Translations under genes and position numbers: made by a program
Source of the DNA: Planctomycetota bacterium
GTDB lineage: Bacteria; Planctomycetota; Phycisphaerae; Phycisphaerales; Zrk34
Direction: 5' to 3'
Assembly (NCBI GenBank): GCA_016125255.1
Contig: WGMD01000022.1
Span: 123,372-187,371 of the forward strand
Length of the DNA: 64,000 nucleotides
Notes under the pieces: generated by a model
Told to the model about the DNA's origin: nothing
What the model saw: only the letters and a program-made list of their open reading frames with translations
The model's database searches: none
Shown: piece after piece, positions 1 through 9,573 of the stretch
Layout: each line of letters opens with the position of its first letter
Position numbering within the stretch: the first letter of the stretch is position 1

Positions 1-12
1 GGAAACCGGACC

Positions 13-60
13 CGGACCGGCATCGGATGCACGGCATGCGTACATCCGATGCCCAGTCCG
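13..60 (-). terminator. Stem-loop after the DUF3185 gene
   Basis: An 11-bp perfect stem (positions 19-29 with 43-53) is extended, after a small bulge, by five more pairs (13-17 with 56-60). It begins two bases beyond the stop of the 62-268 gene on the same strand. No T-run follows, so it may be a Rho-dependent or mRNA-stabilising 3' hairpin rather than a classic intrinsic terminator. Confidence 0.5.
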
Positions 61-61
61 A

Positions 62-268
62 TCAGGCCTTTCGCCCGCCCATCAGCAACGACCCGCCGCC
101 CACGATCGCGCAGACGATGCCCGCGCCGATGAGCCAGACGGTCTTGTCCGTTGGGGAGCCCGTGAAGAAGTTGGAAAGTTTCGATGCGATTGAATCGTTC
201 GCACCGATGCCCATCACCAGCAGCACGACGCCGATGACCAGTAGGGCCAAACCCAGGGGCTTGGTCAT
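62..268 (-). CDS. Small DUF3185-type membrane protein
   Basis: This 68-residue protein has two hydrophobic helices (about residues 4-22 and 46-64) joined by a short polar loop containing FFTGSPTDK. That arrangement is typical of the DUF3185 family of inner-membrane proteins of unknown function. The start is supported by a GAGG about six bases upstream of the ATG. It lies 27 bp downstream of the indolepyruvate oxidoreductase gene on the same strand, so co-transcription is possible, but no functional link is evident. Confidence 0.8.
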   Translation of the reverse strand: MTKPLGLALLVIGVVLLVMGIGANDSIASKLSNFFTGSPTDKTVWLIGAGIVCAIVGGGSLLMGGRKA

Positions 269-295
269 AAGAACCTCACAATCCCTGCACGCTCA

Positions 296-3200
296 TTATA
301 GGCGCGGGCCGGTGAGGATGCGGTCCGACAAGCTGACATTGACGCGGGGTTCGATCGGCGTGTCCTCCTCGACGCCGGCCAGCGCGGCGGCGGCGCGGGC
401 CTTGGCGGCCTCCTGCTTGGGATAGCGCACCTCGCGGAAGCCCGTCACGGACACCGGGGTGGACAAGGCATTGAGCCATTTGCGGTACTGCGCGGGCGTG
501 TCCCACTCGGCCTGATCGACAAGCTGTTCGTACCACGCGCGGAACTGCTTTTCGGAGCGGTGCCACTTGGGCATGAGCCCGCGCAGCCAGCGGCATCGCG
601 CCAGCGCCGCCAGTTGCCAGTCGCGGCTGTGCCATCCGAAGCGCCACTTCCATCCGAAGATCACGAACTCGGGGCGATTGAGATGGCGATACGAGATGGT
701 GTCGCCGCGGGCGGTGTTGACCTTGAAGCGGCGCTGATCGCGCCGGTATTTTTCCGGGCTCGTCAAAAGCGCCGCCGTGTACACCTCGTCCTTGATGAGC
801 ATCACCTTCGCGAGGTTCCAGACGACTTGCCGCGTGAGTGCGAAACCATCGGCGTGGCTGTCCTTCTTGAACACTTCGACAAGGCGCTTGCAGTAGCGCT
901 CTGCGTAGGCGACGCCGCCCCAGATCATGCAGTCATAGGTGCGGATGATCACATCGCGCAGCAGTGGATTGTCGACCTTGGAGCCGCGCGTGGCGCGGAA
1001 CGTCTGAAGCATCAAGAGGCGGAATCGGCGGGCGTAGCGCTCGCCGCGGCGTTTGGAGTACCACCCGAACTGCGCGGCGAGCATGTTGGCCTTGCGGCGA
1101 AGGGCCTGACGCGGGGTTTCGACTTCGTGGGCGAACTGGACGATGAACAGGTCCGGGCGGACGATGATCTTGCGGCCGATGTGGAATGCGCGGAGATTGC
1201 GATCCAAATCGTCCCGCCTCACGGTGCGCCGGATGGCTTTTTCAATGGCTTCGATCTTCAGCGGCAGATAGCCGGCCTGATACGCCATGCCGAGCATCAT
1301 GATGTTCACATACAGCTTGGAATCGAGCAGCCGTTCGCACAGATCGCCGACGTTGAACGACAGGTAGCGCTCCGGATGCGTCTGCTTGCGGATCGTCGCT
1401 TCCAGACTCGGCACGTCGAAATCATCCTTGCCCATCAGCGCGGGAATCGTCAGCGTCTTGGCGGTATTGATGAGCGCGGCGGTGGCGTCGGGAGCGCCGA
1501 CGCGGTAGCCGTATTTCGGATCGATCGCGCGTGTGCCCTCCAGCGCATCGACCGCCAGCAGCAGGTCCGCCTTGCCGTAGGGGATGACGGGCGTCGCGCC
1601 GGATTTGTCGTCGCGGGTAAAGAGGATCTGGCTGAACACGCCGCCGTTGCGGATGGCCATGCCCTTCTTGTCGAGGAACTGAACGTGGTAGCCCATCTCG
1701 TGACCGGCACTGACGAGAATCTCCGTCGCCACGCCGATGCCCATCCCGCCGACGCCCGCCAGATACGCCCGCCAGTATTTCTGATCCGCATGAATCGGGC
1801 GCGGGGCTTCGGGGATGTCCGCCAGATCGACGAACTCATCGCTGCGGCGCGGCGGCGTCTGACGCGTGATCGTCACCTGCTCGAAGCTCGGACAGGCATG
1901 AATCCGCCCGCAGGCGCCGTCGTTGACGCACCATGACGCATCGGTCTGCATCTTGGGTCCGTAATCCGTCTCGACATGCGTCAGTCCCGGGCAACCGGTT
2001 TGCGTCGTGCACTCCAGGCACATTTCGCACACTTCGGTCGCCACGTTCATGAAAGTCTTTTTGGCGAGGTAACCGGCTTCGCGTTCCTCCGCCCGCTCGG
2101 TCTGCCGCACGCGGCGCTGCGCGGTGATGCCGCATTCCTTGTCGGCGATGACGATCTTCACGCCGCCGGCGAGAATCGCGCTTTCGAGCGCCTCGCGGTA
2201 GGCGGGCCGATCCTCGGGGTTCATGCGGATGACGCGCACATCGCGCTTGTGCTTTTTGGGCACCATGCCGCGCACGACCCGCTCGATGTCCAGCGCGGTC
2301 ATCGGCTGACCCATCAGATCGGTCTCGACAGCCGGGTGGCCCTGATGACCGGTCATCGCGGTGGTCTTGTTTTCGAGGATGATGTACGTGATGTCCTGCG
2401 CGGTGTTGATCGACTGGCTGATGGCGATCTGGCCGGAGTGGAAGAAGGTTCCGTCGCCCATGAAGACGATCTGCTTGTTGGTGATGAACGGATCGATGCC
2501 GCTGCCGGTCGCCCCGCCGAGGCCCATGCCGCTGTAGTTATGCATCAGCGGTTTGTTCGGCTCGAACATCAGCATCGAGTAACAGCCGGTGTCGCCATGC
2601 GCGACCAGATCGATCGGCGGCAGCTTGTACATGCGGTGCATGTACTGGGCGTCGAGCAGGTCGCGCCGCAGTTCCAGGAGCACATCCGACGAATCGCGAT
2701 GCGGGCAACCGGGGCAGAAGGTCGGCGAACGCTCCGAAGCGGGGGTGACGGCGGCGGCGGTGAGTTCGATGCGGTCCAGTTCGCGCGTGAGCCGACCGTT
2801 GGTCATCTCGATCGGGAGCGTGGGGTGTTCCTTGATGAGCAGGGACAGGCGTTCGATGAGGATCGACGGATGCAGGCCGCGCGAAGCGGGGATGCCGGGC
2901 AGTTCGCGCGGGAACTTCTTGCCCCAGACCTGCGTGCGCGACTGCCCGCGCTGGACGAGCGGCGCGAGAATCGACTGAATCTGCCGTTCGACGAAGCTGC
3001 GGCGTTCCTCGATGACGATGATCTGATCCACCTGAGCGGCGAAATCCCGGACGAGGACTTCGTCGACCGGGTAGCTGAGCCCGAGTTTGAGTATGGGCAG
3101 TCGACCGGTCAGTCCCATCTCCTCCAGCGCCTGCACCAGATATGCATACCCGACGCCCGAAGCGGCGAAACCCATCGGCGCCACTTCGCCGCGCTGGGGC

Positions 3201-3970
3201 TTGTGCTCGATGCGATTGACGCCCAGATCGCGTGCCGCGGCGCACACCGCCGCATGTCGCTGGGGCATGGCCAGCTCGCGCTGCCACGTCCGCGGCGGCA
3301 GTAATACGAACTGATCAAGCGTGCGGCTGATGTCCTTTTCGTAACTGAGCGTGGTGCGGTGAAAGGTATTGATCTGCGGGTAGCGATTGGGGCGCACGAA
3401 GACGGAGCCCCCGCCGTCGGCCATCGCGACGGTCATCATGTACCCGATGTAAATCTGCCCTGCCCGGCCGAGCTTGAACGCGATGTCCACCCAATCCTTG
3501 ACTTCCTGCGGACTCGACGGTTCGAGCATCGGCATGCGAACATGCTCCGCCATGAACCGGCTGTCCGCCGGAACCTGCGTCGAGTCCGACCACGGATCAT
3601 CGCCGCACACCACCAGCACCCCGCCGTCGCCCTTCGTTCCCGCCAGTACGCCCAGCGACAGCGCATCGGAGGCGACATGCAGCCCGACGCTCTTCTGCGC
3701 CGCGATCGTGCGGCATTCGGCCATCTGCGACCCGTTGGCCATCGCCATGGCGAGCGCCTCGTTGTTGGCGATGCGCGCGACGATGCCGTGCTCGACGAGC
3801 AGCGGACTGGCCCGCTGACAGGCGTCGAAGAAACCGGCGATGGGCGAGCCGGGGTAGCCGGTCAGCAGGTGAACCCCGCCTTCGGTCTCCAGCGCGCCCT
3901 TCACCAGCAGTTCGTTGCCGGTGAATATTTCTCGCCCCGTTTCCAGGGTGAATCGAAGGTCCAGTTTCAT
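296..3970 (-). CDS. Indolepyruvate:ferredoxin oxidoreductase, fused alpha/beta subunits
   Basis: This enzyme oxidatively decarboxylates aryl pyruvates (from Trp, Phe, Tyr) to aryl-acetyl-CoA with ferredoxin as acceptor. The 1224-residue chain has, in order: an N-terminal pyrimidine-binding half (FTGNELLVKGALETEG near residue 20), a TPP-binding half with GDTGCYSM (about 460) and GDGTFFHSG (about 505), a cysteine-rich Fe-S segment (about 645-695), a gamma/IorB-like domain beginning near 730 (GVGGMGIG), and a long C-terminal part resembling DUF6537. Fused IorA-IorB proteins of this size are known in aerobic bacteria. I chose the internal ATG at 3970, which has GGAG upstream, over an in-frame ATG at 4006. 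The annotation as an indolepyruvate rather than other 2-oxoacid enzyme is by domain order. Confidence 0.88.
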   Translation of the reverse strand: MKLDLRFTLETGREIFTGNELLVKGALETEGGVHLLTGYPGSPIAGFFDACQRASPLLVEHGIVARIANNEALAMAMANGSQMAECRTIAAQKSVGLHVASDALSLGVLAGTKGDGGVLVVCGDDPWSDSTQVPADSRFMAEHVRMPMLEPSSPQEVKDWVDIAFKLGRAGQIYIGYMMTVAMADGGGSVFVRPNRYPQINTFHRTTLSYEKDISRTLDQFVLLPPRTWQRELAMPQRHAAVCAAARDLGVNRIEHKPQRGEVAPMGFAASGVGYAYLVQALEEMGLTGRLPILKLGLSYPVDEVLVRDFAAQVDQIIVIEERRSFVERQIQSILAPLVQRGQSRTQVWGKKFPRELPGIPASRGLHPSILIERLSLLIKEHPTLPIEMTNGRLTRELDRIELTAAAVTPASERSPTFCPGCPHRDSSDVLLELRRDLLDAQYMHRMYKLPPIDLVAHGDTGCYSMLMFEPNKPLMHNYSGMGLGGATGSGIDPFITNKQIVFMGDGTFFHSGQIAISQSINTAQDITYIILENKTTAMTGHQGHPAVETDLMGQPMTALDIERVVRGMVPKKHKRDVRVIRMNPEDRPAYREALESAILAGGVKIVIADKECGITAQRRVRQTERAEEREAGYLAKKTFMNVATEVCEMCLECTTQTGCPGLTHVETDYGPKMQTDASWCVNDGACGRIHACPSFEQVTITRQTPPRRSDEFVDLADIPEAPRPIHADQKYWRAYLAGVGGMGIGVATEILVSAGHEMGYHVQFLDKKGMAIRNGGVFSQILFTRDDKSGATPVIPYGKADLLLAVDALEGTRAIDPKYGYRVGAPDATAALINTAKTLTIPALMGKDDFDVPSLEATIRKQTHPERYLSFNVGDLCERLLDSKLYVNIMMLGMAYQAGYLPLKIEAIEKAIRRTVRRDDLDRNLRAFHIGRKIIVRPDLFIVQFAHEVETPRQALRRKANMLAAQFGWYSKRRGERYARRFRLLMLQTFRATRGSKVDNPLLRDVIIRTYDCMIWGGVAYAERYCKRLVEVFKKDSHADGFALTRQVVWNLAKVMLIKDEVYTAALLTSPEKYRRDQRRFKVNTARGDTISYRHLNRPEFVIFGWKWRFGWHSRDWQLAALARCRWLRGLMPKWHRSEKQFRAWYEQLVDQAEWDTPAQYRKWLNALSTPVSVTGFREVRYPKQEAAKARAAAALAGVEEDTPIEPRVNVSLSDRILTGPRL

Positions 3971-4182
3971 GAAGCTCCGTCCAGACACCGCCGGGCCCGG
4001 CATCACTGATCACGCGCCGCGGCACGTTGGCGGTATGTGGGGCCACGCACCCCGTCTTCCCCACCGCGATCCATCGCTTGTTAACCCATATTGTACGAAC
4101 GGGAAGCCGGACCGTGCCAGCAAAATCCGACCGAATCGCCAAATGACGCCATAACAATGATTTACACGCCCGCCGAAGCCCG

Positions 4183-5305
4183 CTATTTCGCCGCTTCCGT
4201 CTGCTTCGCCTTCTGCCGCCGGCGGAGCTCCGCGTCGATGAACCCCTGAATATCCCCGTCCATCACGCGCATCGGGTTCCCCACTTCGTAGCCCGTCCGC
4301 ATGTCCTTGACCCGGTTGTCGTAGAACACGTAGCTGCGGATCTGCGTGCCCCATCCCATCTCGAGCTTGCCGCCCGCCTCCGAGTGACGCTCGGCCTCGC
4401 GGCGCTCCTCCTCAAGCTGCTCGAGCTTGGCCTGAAGGATCGCCAGCGCCTGCTTCTTGTTCTGCATCTGCTTGCGTTCGTTGGAGCAGACGACGGTGAT
4501 GCCCGACGGGCGATGCAGGATGCGGCAAGCCGTGGCGACCTTGTTGACGTTCTGCCCGCCGGGTCCGCTGGCGCGGACGAAGAACTCAATATCACACTCC
4601 TTTTCGTCCACCTCGATATCGTTGTCCTCAAGCTCGGGGACGACGTCGACCGTCGCGAAGCTCGTCTGCCGCTTGCCCTGCGAATTGAACGGGCTCACCC
4701 GCGCCAGTCGATGCGTCCCGCGCTCGCAGATCATGTACCCGTACGCATAAGGCCCGACGACGTGCAGCGTCACATCCTTGATGCCCGCCTCTTCGCCCAT
4801 GTGCTTGTCGAGCTCTTCGACCTTGAATCCAGCACTCTGGAAATAATGCAGGTACATCCGCAGCATCATCTCCGCCCAGTCATTGGCCTCCGTCCCCCCG
4901 TCGCCGGCGTAGATCGACAGGAAGCAGTTGCGATGATCATGCTTGCCGCTCAGAAGCGCCTGCGTTTCCACCGCGTCCATGCGGGATTCAATCTCGTCGA
5001 GCTTGCTCTCCACCTCGGTCTTCGTGGCCGCATCGCCCTCTTCCTCCGCCAGCTCAAACAGCACGCCGACATCCTCGACCTCCGCGGTGATTTTCTTCAC
5101 GGGGTCGATCATCGCCTTGAGCGTTTTAAGCTCCGCGACAGTTTTCTGGGCCGACTCCTGGTTGTTCCAGAAGTCGGGCGCTTCCATCATTTTTTCCAGT
5201 TCCCCGAGCCGGGCGATGCGTTTGTCGAGGTTAAAGAGAGTCGCGGATCGTTAAAATCCGCGCCTGCAGGTTGTCGATGTCCGCCCTGACGTTTTCGCGT
5301 GCCAT
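4183..5305 (-). CDS. prfB: Peptide chain release factor 2 with programmed +1 frameshift
   Basis: RF2 releases the nascent chain at UGA and UAA codons. Frame 0 starts at the ATG at 5305, encodes 24 residues ([13 protein letters not shown]...) and stops at TAA (5231-5233). Skipping one base after CTT puts the ribosome into the frame that runs to 4183, giving about 373 residues, close to the usual 365. The stop-codon-reading SPF tripeptide (about residue 203) and the catalytic GGQ loop (about 248) sit at the E. coli positions. An ATG at 5190 would give only 335 residues and lose the conserved N-terminal helix, so the frameshifted product is preferred. The gene is divergent from the metal ATPase, 88 bp away. 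Confidence 0.93.
5230..5236 (-). promoter_or_regulatory. RF2 +1 recoding site, CTT TAA C
   Basis: On the minus strand the frame-0 sequence reads CTT TAA C, exactly at the junction of the 24-codon leader and the main RF2 frame. Autoregulation works because scarce RF2 leaves the ribosome paused at the stop, favouring slippage of the CUU codon to UUU. Here the stop is UAA instead of the common UGA. No AGGGGG-type internal Shine-Dalgarno is visible in the preceding 15 bases (GATCCGCGACTCT). Confidence 0.88.
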
Positions 5306-5393
5306 GGTCCGTCGCTCCGGTCGGGTGAGGCCAGATAATAGCCGTATGAGGCGGCCATGTCATATCCGCCGCCGCCTCGCGTACCATATCGGC

Positions 5394-7256
5394 ATGACTC
5401 CGCTTCTGGCCGCACTCTGGCAACGCCGTCAGCCGATCATTGCCGTGATCGCCCTCATCGCGATCGCGGCGCATCTGGTGCTGCGTTTCGCCGTGCACAT
5501 CACGCCGCCGGAAAATGAAGTCCCCTTGTGGATCGCGCTGGCGCTGGGCGGGACGCCGCTGGTGCTCGAACTGCTCGGCAAACTGTTCCGCGGTGAGTTC
5601 GGCTCCGATCTTCTGGCGGGCATTTCGATCGTCACCTCCGTCGTGCTCGGCGAATACCTCGCCGGCACGTTCGTCGTGCTCATGCTCAGCGGCGGCGAAA
5701 CGCTCGAGGGCTACGCCGTCGCCAGCGCGTCCAGCGTGCTCAGCGCTCTGGCCCGCCGCATGCCCGCCGTCGCGCACCGCCGCACCGATGGACAGATGAT
5801 CGACATCCCGCTCGATCAGATCGCCGTCGGCGACACCATCGCCATCTACCCCCACGAAATCGCCCCCGTCGACGGCGAAGTCCTCGAGGGCCACGGCGTC
5901 ATGGACGAGTCCTACCTGACCGGCGAGCCGTACCAGATGAGCAAAACCCCCGGGTCCGAAGTCCTCTCCGGCTCCATCAACGGCGAATCCGCACTGGTCA
6001 TCCGCGCCGCGAAACTGCCCATCGATTCGCGCTACGCCAAGATCATGCAGGTCATGCGCGAAAGCGAGCAGCACCGCCCCAAGCTGCGCCGCCTCGGTGA
6101 TCAGCTTGGCGCGTGGTACACCCCCGCCGCCGTGCTGCTGGCGATCGCCGCGTGGATCATCAGCGGCGACGCCGTCCGATTCCTCGCCGTCCTCGTCGTC
6201 GCCACGCCCTGCCCGCTCCTCATCGCCATTCCCGTCGCCATCATCGGGTCCATCTCCCTCGCCGCCCGGAGGGGCATCATCATCCGCGACCCCGTCGTCC
6301 TCGAAAAAATTGACACCTGCCGCACCGCCATTTTCGACAAGACCGGCACACTGACCTACGGCGAGCCGAAGCTGACCGAACAACTTGTCGCCCCCGGCTC
6401 CGACCGCGCCCAGGTGCTTAAACTCGTCGCGGACCTTGAGCGTTACTCCAAGCATCCGCTGGCCGAGGCCGTCGTGCGGACCGCCGACGCCGAGCATCTT
6501 CCGCGTCAGACCGTCCGTCACATCAGCGAAAAGCCCGGCGAGGGATTGCGCGGGCAGGTCGATGGCCACACCGTCACCATCACCAGCCGCTCGCTGCTCG
6601 CCCGCACCAATCCGTCATTGCTCGCCGTCTTGCCCGAACAGGCGGCGGGGCTTGAGTGCATCGTACTCGTCAACGATCAGTACGCCGCCACGTATCGCTT
6701 CCGTGACGAGCCCCGCACGGAGGGCCGGTCGTTCATTCATCACCTTGGCCCCAAGCATCATTTCGATGACGTGCTGCTTGTCAGCGGCGATCGCGAATCG
6801 GAAGTCCAATACCTCGCGGATCGTGTGGGCATCACGCAGGTGTACGCCGCTCAAAGCCCTGAGCAGAAGGTCGCCATCGTGCGTGACGCGGCGGCCCAAT
6901 CGCCGACGGTTTTCCTCGGCGACGGCATCAACGACGCCCCCGCCCTGACCGCCGCCACCGTCGGCATCGCCTTCGGGTCCCACAGCGATGTGACCACGCA
7001 GGCCGCCGGCGCCGTGATCATGGATACGTCACTACAGAAAGTGGACGAGCTGATGCACATCGGCCGGCGCATGCGCTCGATCGCGCTGCAAAGCGCCGTC
7101 GGCGGCATGGCCCTGAGCATCGTCGGCATGCTCATCGCCGCCGCCGGCTACCTGCCGCCGGTCGCCGGCGCCATTTCGCAGGAAGTCATCGACGTGCTGG
7201 CGGTCGCCAACGCATTGCGCGTGGCGATCCCGCCCAGATCGCTGACGGATTTCTGA
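5394..7256 (+). CDS. P1B-type heavy-metal-translocating ATPase
   Basis: This integral membrane pump of 620 residues couples ATP hydrolysis to metal-ion transport. Visible motifs are TGEP (about residue 176) in the actuator domain, TPCPL in transmembrane helix 4 (about 271), the phosphorylated DKTGTLT (Asp about 315), the P1B HP signature (SKHPLAEA, about 353) and GDGINDAP (about 510). There is no N-terminal HMA or CxxC metal-binding domain, and the chain is on the short side. The TPC rather than CPC motif resembles the P1B-5 subgroup, often linked to nickel or iron, but the substrate cannot be assigned from sequence. The ATG at 5394 is chosen because upstream codons overlap the divergent prfB start. 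Confidence 0.88.
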   Translation: MTPLLAALWQRRQPIIAVIALIAIAAHLVLRFAVHITPPENEVPLWIALALGGTPLVLELLGKLFRGEFGSDLLAGISIVTSVVLGEYLAGTFVVLMLSGGETLEGYAVASASSVLSALARRMPAVAHRRTDGQMIDIPLDQIAVGDTIAIYPHEIAPVDGEVLEGHGVMDESYLTGEPYQMSKTPGSEVLSGSINGESALVIRAAKLPIDSRYAKIMQVMRESEQHRPKLRRLGDQLGAWYTPAAVLLAIAAWIISGDAVRFLAVLVVATPCPLLIAIPVAIIGSISLAARRGIIIRDPVVLEKIDTCRTAIFDKTGTLTYGEPKLTEQLVAPGSDRAQVLKLVADLERYSKHPLAEAVVRTADAEHLPRQTVRHISEKPGEGLRGQVDGHTVTITSRSLLARTNPSLLAVLPEQAAGLECIVLVNDQYAATYRFRDEPRTEGRSFIHHLGPKHHFDDVLLVSGDRESEVQYLADRVGITQVYAAQSPEQKVAIVRDAAAQSPTVFLGDGINDAPALTAATVGIAFGSHSDVTTQAAGAVIMDTSLQKVDELMHIGRRMRSIALQSAVGGMALSIVGMLIAAAGYLPPVAGAISQEVIDVLAVANALRVAIPPRSLTDF

Positions 7257-7269
7257 GCCGCTTGCGGCT
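7256..7269. terminator. CTTG-loop hairpin between convergent genes
   Basis: AGCCG-CTTG-CGGCT follows immediately on the stop codon of the metal ATPase and lies seven bases from the stop of the convergent aminotransferase gene. The 14-mer GCCGCTTGCGGCTT here recurs exactly at 25001-25014. It is short and followed by only two T residues, so it is a plausible but weak bidirectional terminator. Confidence 0.4.
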
Positions 7270-7275
7270 TGGCCA

Positions 7276-8466
7276 TCAGAGTACGGCCTTGATCGCGTCG
7301 CAGAGGGGGCCGATGTTTTTGTCGGTGATGCCGGCGACGTTGATGCGGCCGGAGCCGACGATGTAGATGGCGAACTGGTCGCGCAGTTTCTGCACCTGTT
7401 CCTTGGTGAGCCCTGAGAAGCTGAACATGCCGCGCTGGTGGATGATGAACGAGAAGTCGCGGGCGATGCCCTTGACCTTGAGGGTGTCGACGAGCAGGTG
7501 GCGCATGCCGTTGATGCGGCTTCGCATCTCGGCGACTTCCTTTTCCCACTGGGCCTTGAGGGCCGGGTCGGTGAGGATCGTCGTGACGATGGCGGCGCCG
7601 TGGGCGGGCGGGTTGGAGTAGTTGGAGCGAATGGTGACCTTGATCTGACTCGCCACGGCCTTGATGTGCTCAGGCGACTTGGCCACAGCCGTGATCGCGC
7701 CGACGCGCTCGTTGTAGAGGCCGAAGTTCTTGGAGAAGCTCGAGCAGATGAGCAGTTCATCGACGTGCTCGCACAGGGCCAGCAGACCCGCCGCGTCCTC
7801 GCTCAACCCGTCGCCGAAGCCCTGATAGGCGAAATCGACGAGCGGGAAGATGCCGCGCTTGGCAAGGGTTTCGCCGATCTTTTTCCACTGCTCGATCGTC
7901 GGATCGACGCCCGAGGGATTATGGCAGCAGCCATGCAGCAGCACGACGTCGCCGGGGCCCATCGTGTTGAACGTCGCCATCATGGCGTCAAAGTCGAGCG
8001 CCCGCTGCGCCTTGTCGAGATACGGATAGCTCTTGACGCTCAGCCCGGCCGCTTCAAAGACCGCGTTGTGGTTGGCCCAAGTGGGATTGCTCACCCAGAC
8101 GGTCGGCTTGTTGTGGAGCCGGGCGAGGTAGTCGCCGGCGACGCGCAGGGCGCCGGTGCCGCCGGGAGTATGAGCAGTGAATGCACGCCCGCCGGTCACG
8201 ACCGGATGGGCCTCGCCGAACATGAGTTTCTGCACGGCCGTACCGTACACAGGATCGCCGCTGATGGGCTTGTAGCCCTTGCTGGTCTCCCCGGCGAGCA
8301 GGCGTTTTTCCGCTTCCTTGACCGACGGGAGGATCGGCGTCTTGCCCGTCGCGTCCTGATAGACGCCCACGGACAGGTTGATCTTGCTCGGGTTCTTATC
8401 TTCCTTGAACGCGTCGGTGAGCCCGAGGATCGGGTCCGGCGGCGCGGTGGTCACGTGCTCAAACAT
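7276..8466 (-). CDS. Aspartate/aromatic aminotransferase, class I subgroup Ia
   Basis: This 396-residue PLP enzyme transfers the amino group between aspartate (or aromatic amino acids) and 2-oxoglutarate. The start MFEHVTTAPPDPILGL and the segment INLSVGVYQD are typical of the AspC/TyrB group. The PLP lysine sits in CSSFSKNFGLYNERVG (Lys about 245), and the substrate-carboxylate arginine in GRINVAG (about 374). Length matches E. coli AspC. It could supply aryl pyruvates to the indolepyruvate oxidoreductase encoded 4 kb away, but that is speculation. Aspartate versus aromatic preference is not decidable here. Confidence 0.92.
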   Translation of the reverse strand: MFEHVTTAPPDPILGLTDAFKEDKNPSKINLSVGVYQDATGKTPILPSVKEAEKRLLAGETSKGYKPISGDPVYGTAVQKLMFGEAHPVVTGGRAFTAHTPGGTGALRVAGDYLARLHNKPTVWVSNPTWANHNAVFEAAGLSVKSYPYLDKAQRALDFDAMMATFNTMGPGDVVLLHGCCHNPSGVDPTIEQWKKIGETLAKRGIFPLVDFAYQGFGDGLSEDAAGLLALCEHVDELLICSSFSKNFGLYNERVGAITAVAKSPEHIKAVASQIKVTIRSNYSNPPAHGAAIVTTILTDPALKAQWEKEVAEMRSRINGMRHLLVDTLKVKGIARDFSFIIHQRGMFSFSGLTKEQVQKLRDQFAIYIVGSGRINVAGITDKNIGPLCDAIKAVL

Positions 8467-8592
8467 GGGATTTCAGCGCTTCGTAAAAAAAGGGTGATTG
8501 TTGCAGTGCCTCGAACAGGGCGGTAGCTTAACGCGATGATCGTATGACGCAACCCGTGTCCAAACCACCCGCCCGAACATGGAGTTCCCCCG

Positions 8593-9573
8593 ATGCGTAA
8601 AGTCCTGCCGGCGATGTTTCTGCTTGCGATGTGCTGCCAACAGCTTCGGGCCGAGGATCAGGCCTGGATCGACCCCCAGACCGCCGCAGCCGAGGACCCG
8701 GACTTCGTGCTGCAAGGCGAATACGCCACGCCGCGGACAAGCGAAAAGGAAGGCCGCATTTACGCCCAGGTCATCGCGCTGGGCAAGCACCACTTCCGCC
8801 TCGTGCGCTACGTCGGCGGACTGCCCGGCGCCGGGTGGGACGGCGAGGCGCCGATGCAGTATGAGGCCGATGCGCAGGACAATGCGGTCCACTTCAAAGG
8901 CCCCAACTCCGAGGAAGTGCTCACCCTCGCCGACGGCAAGATCGAGTCGAGCATGGCGGGCGATCCGGCGCTGAAGATCGAGCGGCTGAGCCCGACGCTC
9001 GGCGCAAAGCCGCCCGAAGGCGCGACCGTCCTGTTCGACGGCACGAAGGAAACCTTCGAGAAACAATGGAAAAACAGCCACATGTCCGACGACGGCCTGC
9101 TCATGCAGGGCGCCACGACCAACATGCTCGTTCAGGATTGCACGCTCCACGTCGAGTTCCGCCTGCCGTACAAACCCGACGCACGCGGTCAGGGCCGGGG
9201 CAACAGCGGGCTTTACCTGCAAAGCCGCTACGAGGTGCAGATGCTCGACAGCTTCGGCCTCAAGGGCGAGGACAACGAGTGCGGCGGCATCTACCGCATT
9301 TCCAAGCCGAAGGTCAACATGTGCGCTCCGCCGCTGACCTGGCAGACCTACGACGTCGACTTCACCGCCGCCGAGTACGACGCCAACGGTGCCAAGACCG
9401 CCAACGCCAAAATCACCGTCCGGCACAACGGCGTGATCATTCAGGAAAATGTCGAGATCGGCGGGCGGACCACTTCGTCGCCCCTGGCCGAATCCCCCGA
9501 GCCCGGGCCCATCTATCTGCAGAACCACGGCAATCCGGTCCGCTATCGCAACATCTGGATCATCCCCAGGTAA
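8593..9573 (+). CDS. Secreted DUF1080 (3-keto-disaccharide hydrolase-like) protein
   Basis: The 326-residue protein has a signal peptide (about residues 1-20, cleavage after LRA) and a C-terminal DUF1080 jelly-roll domain beginning at LFDGTKETFEKQW (about 135) and ending IWIIPR. DUF1080 proteins are very numerous in planctomycetes. Some are 3-keto-disaccharide hydrolases and others are thought to bind or cut glycans. Residues 21-130 form a separate N-terminal region without a recognised domain. The ATG has GGAG about eight bases upstream. It is transcribed divergently from the aminotransferase gene. Confidence 0.85.
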   Translation: MRKVLPAMFLLAMCCQQLRAEDQAWIDPQTAAAEDPDFVLQGEYATPRTSEKEGRIYAQVIALGKHHFRLVRYVGGLPGAGWDGEAPMQYEADAQDNAVHFKGPNSEEVLTLADGKIESSMAGDPALKIERLSPTLGAKPPEGATVLFDGTKETFEKQWKNSHMSDDGLLMQGATTNMLVQDCTLHVEFRLPYKPDARGQGRGNSGLYLQSRYEVQMLDSFGLKGEDNECGGIYRISKPKVNMCAPPLTWQTYDVDFTAAEYDANGAKTANAKITVRHNGVIIQENVEIGGRTTSSPLAESPEPGPIYLQNHGNPVRYRNIWIIPR

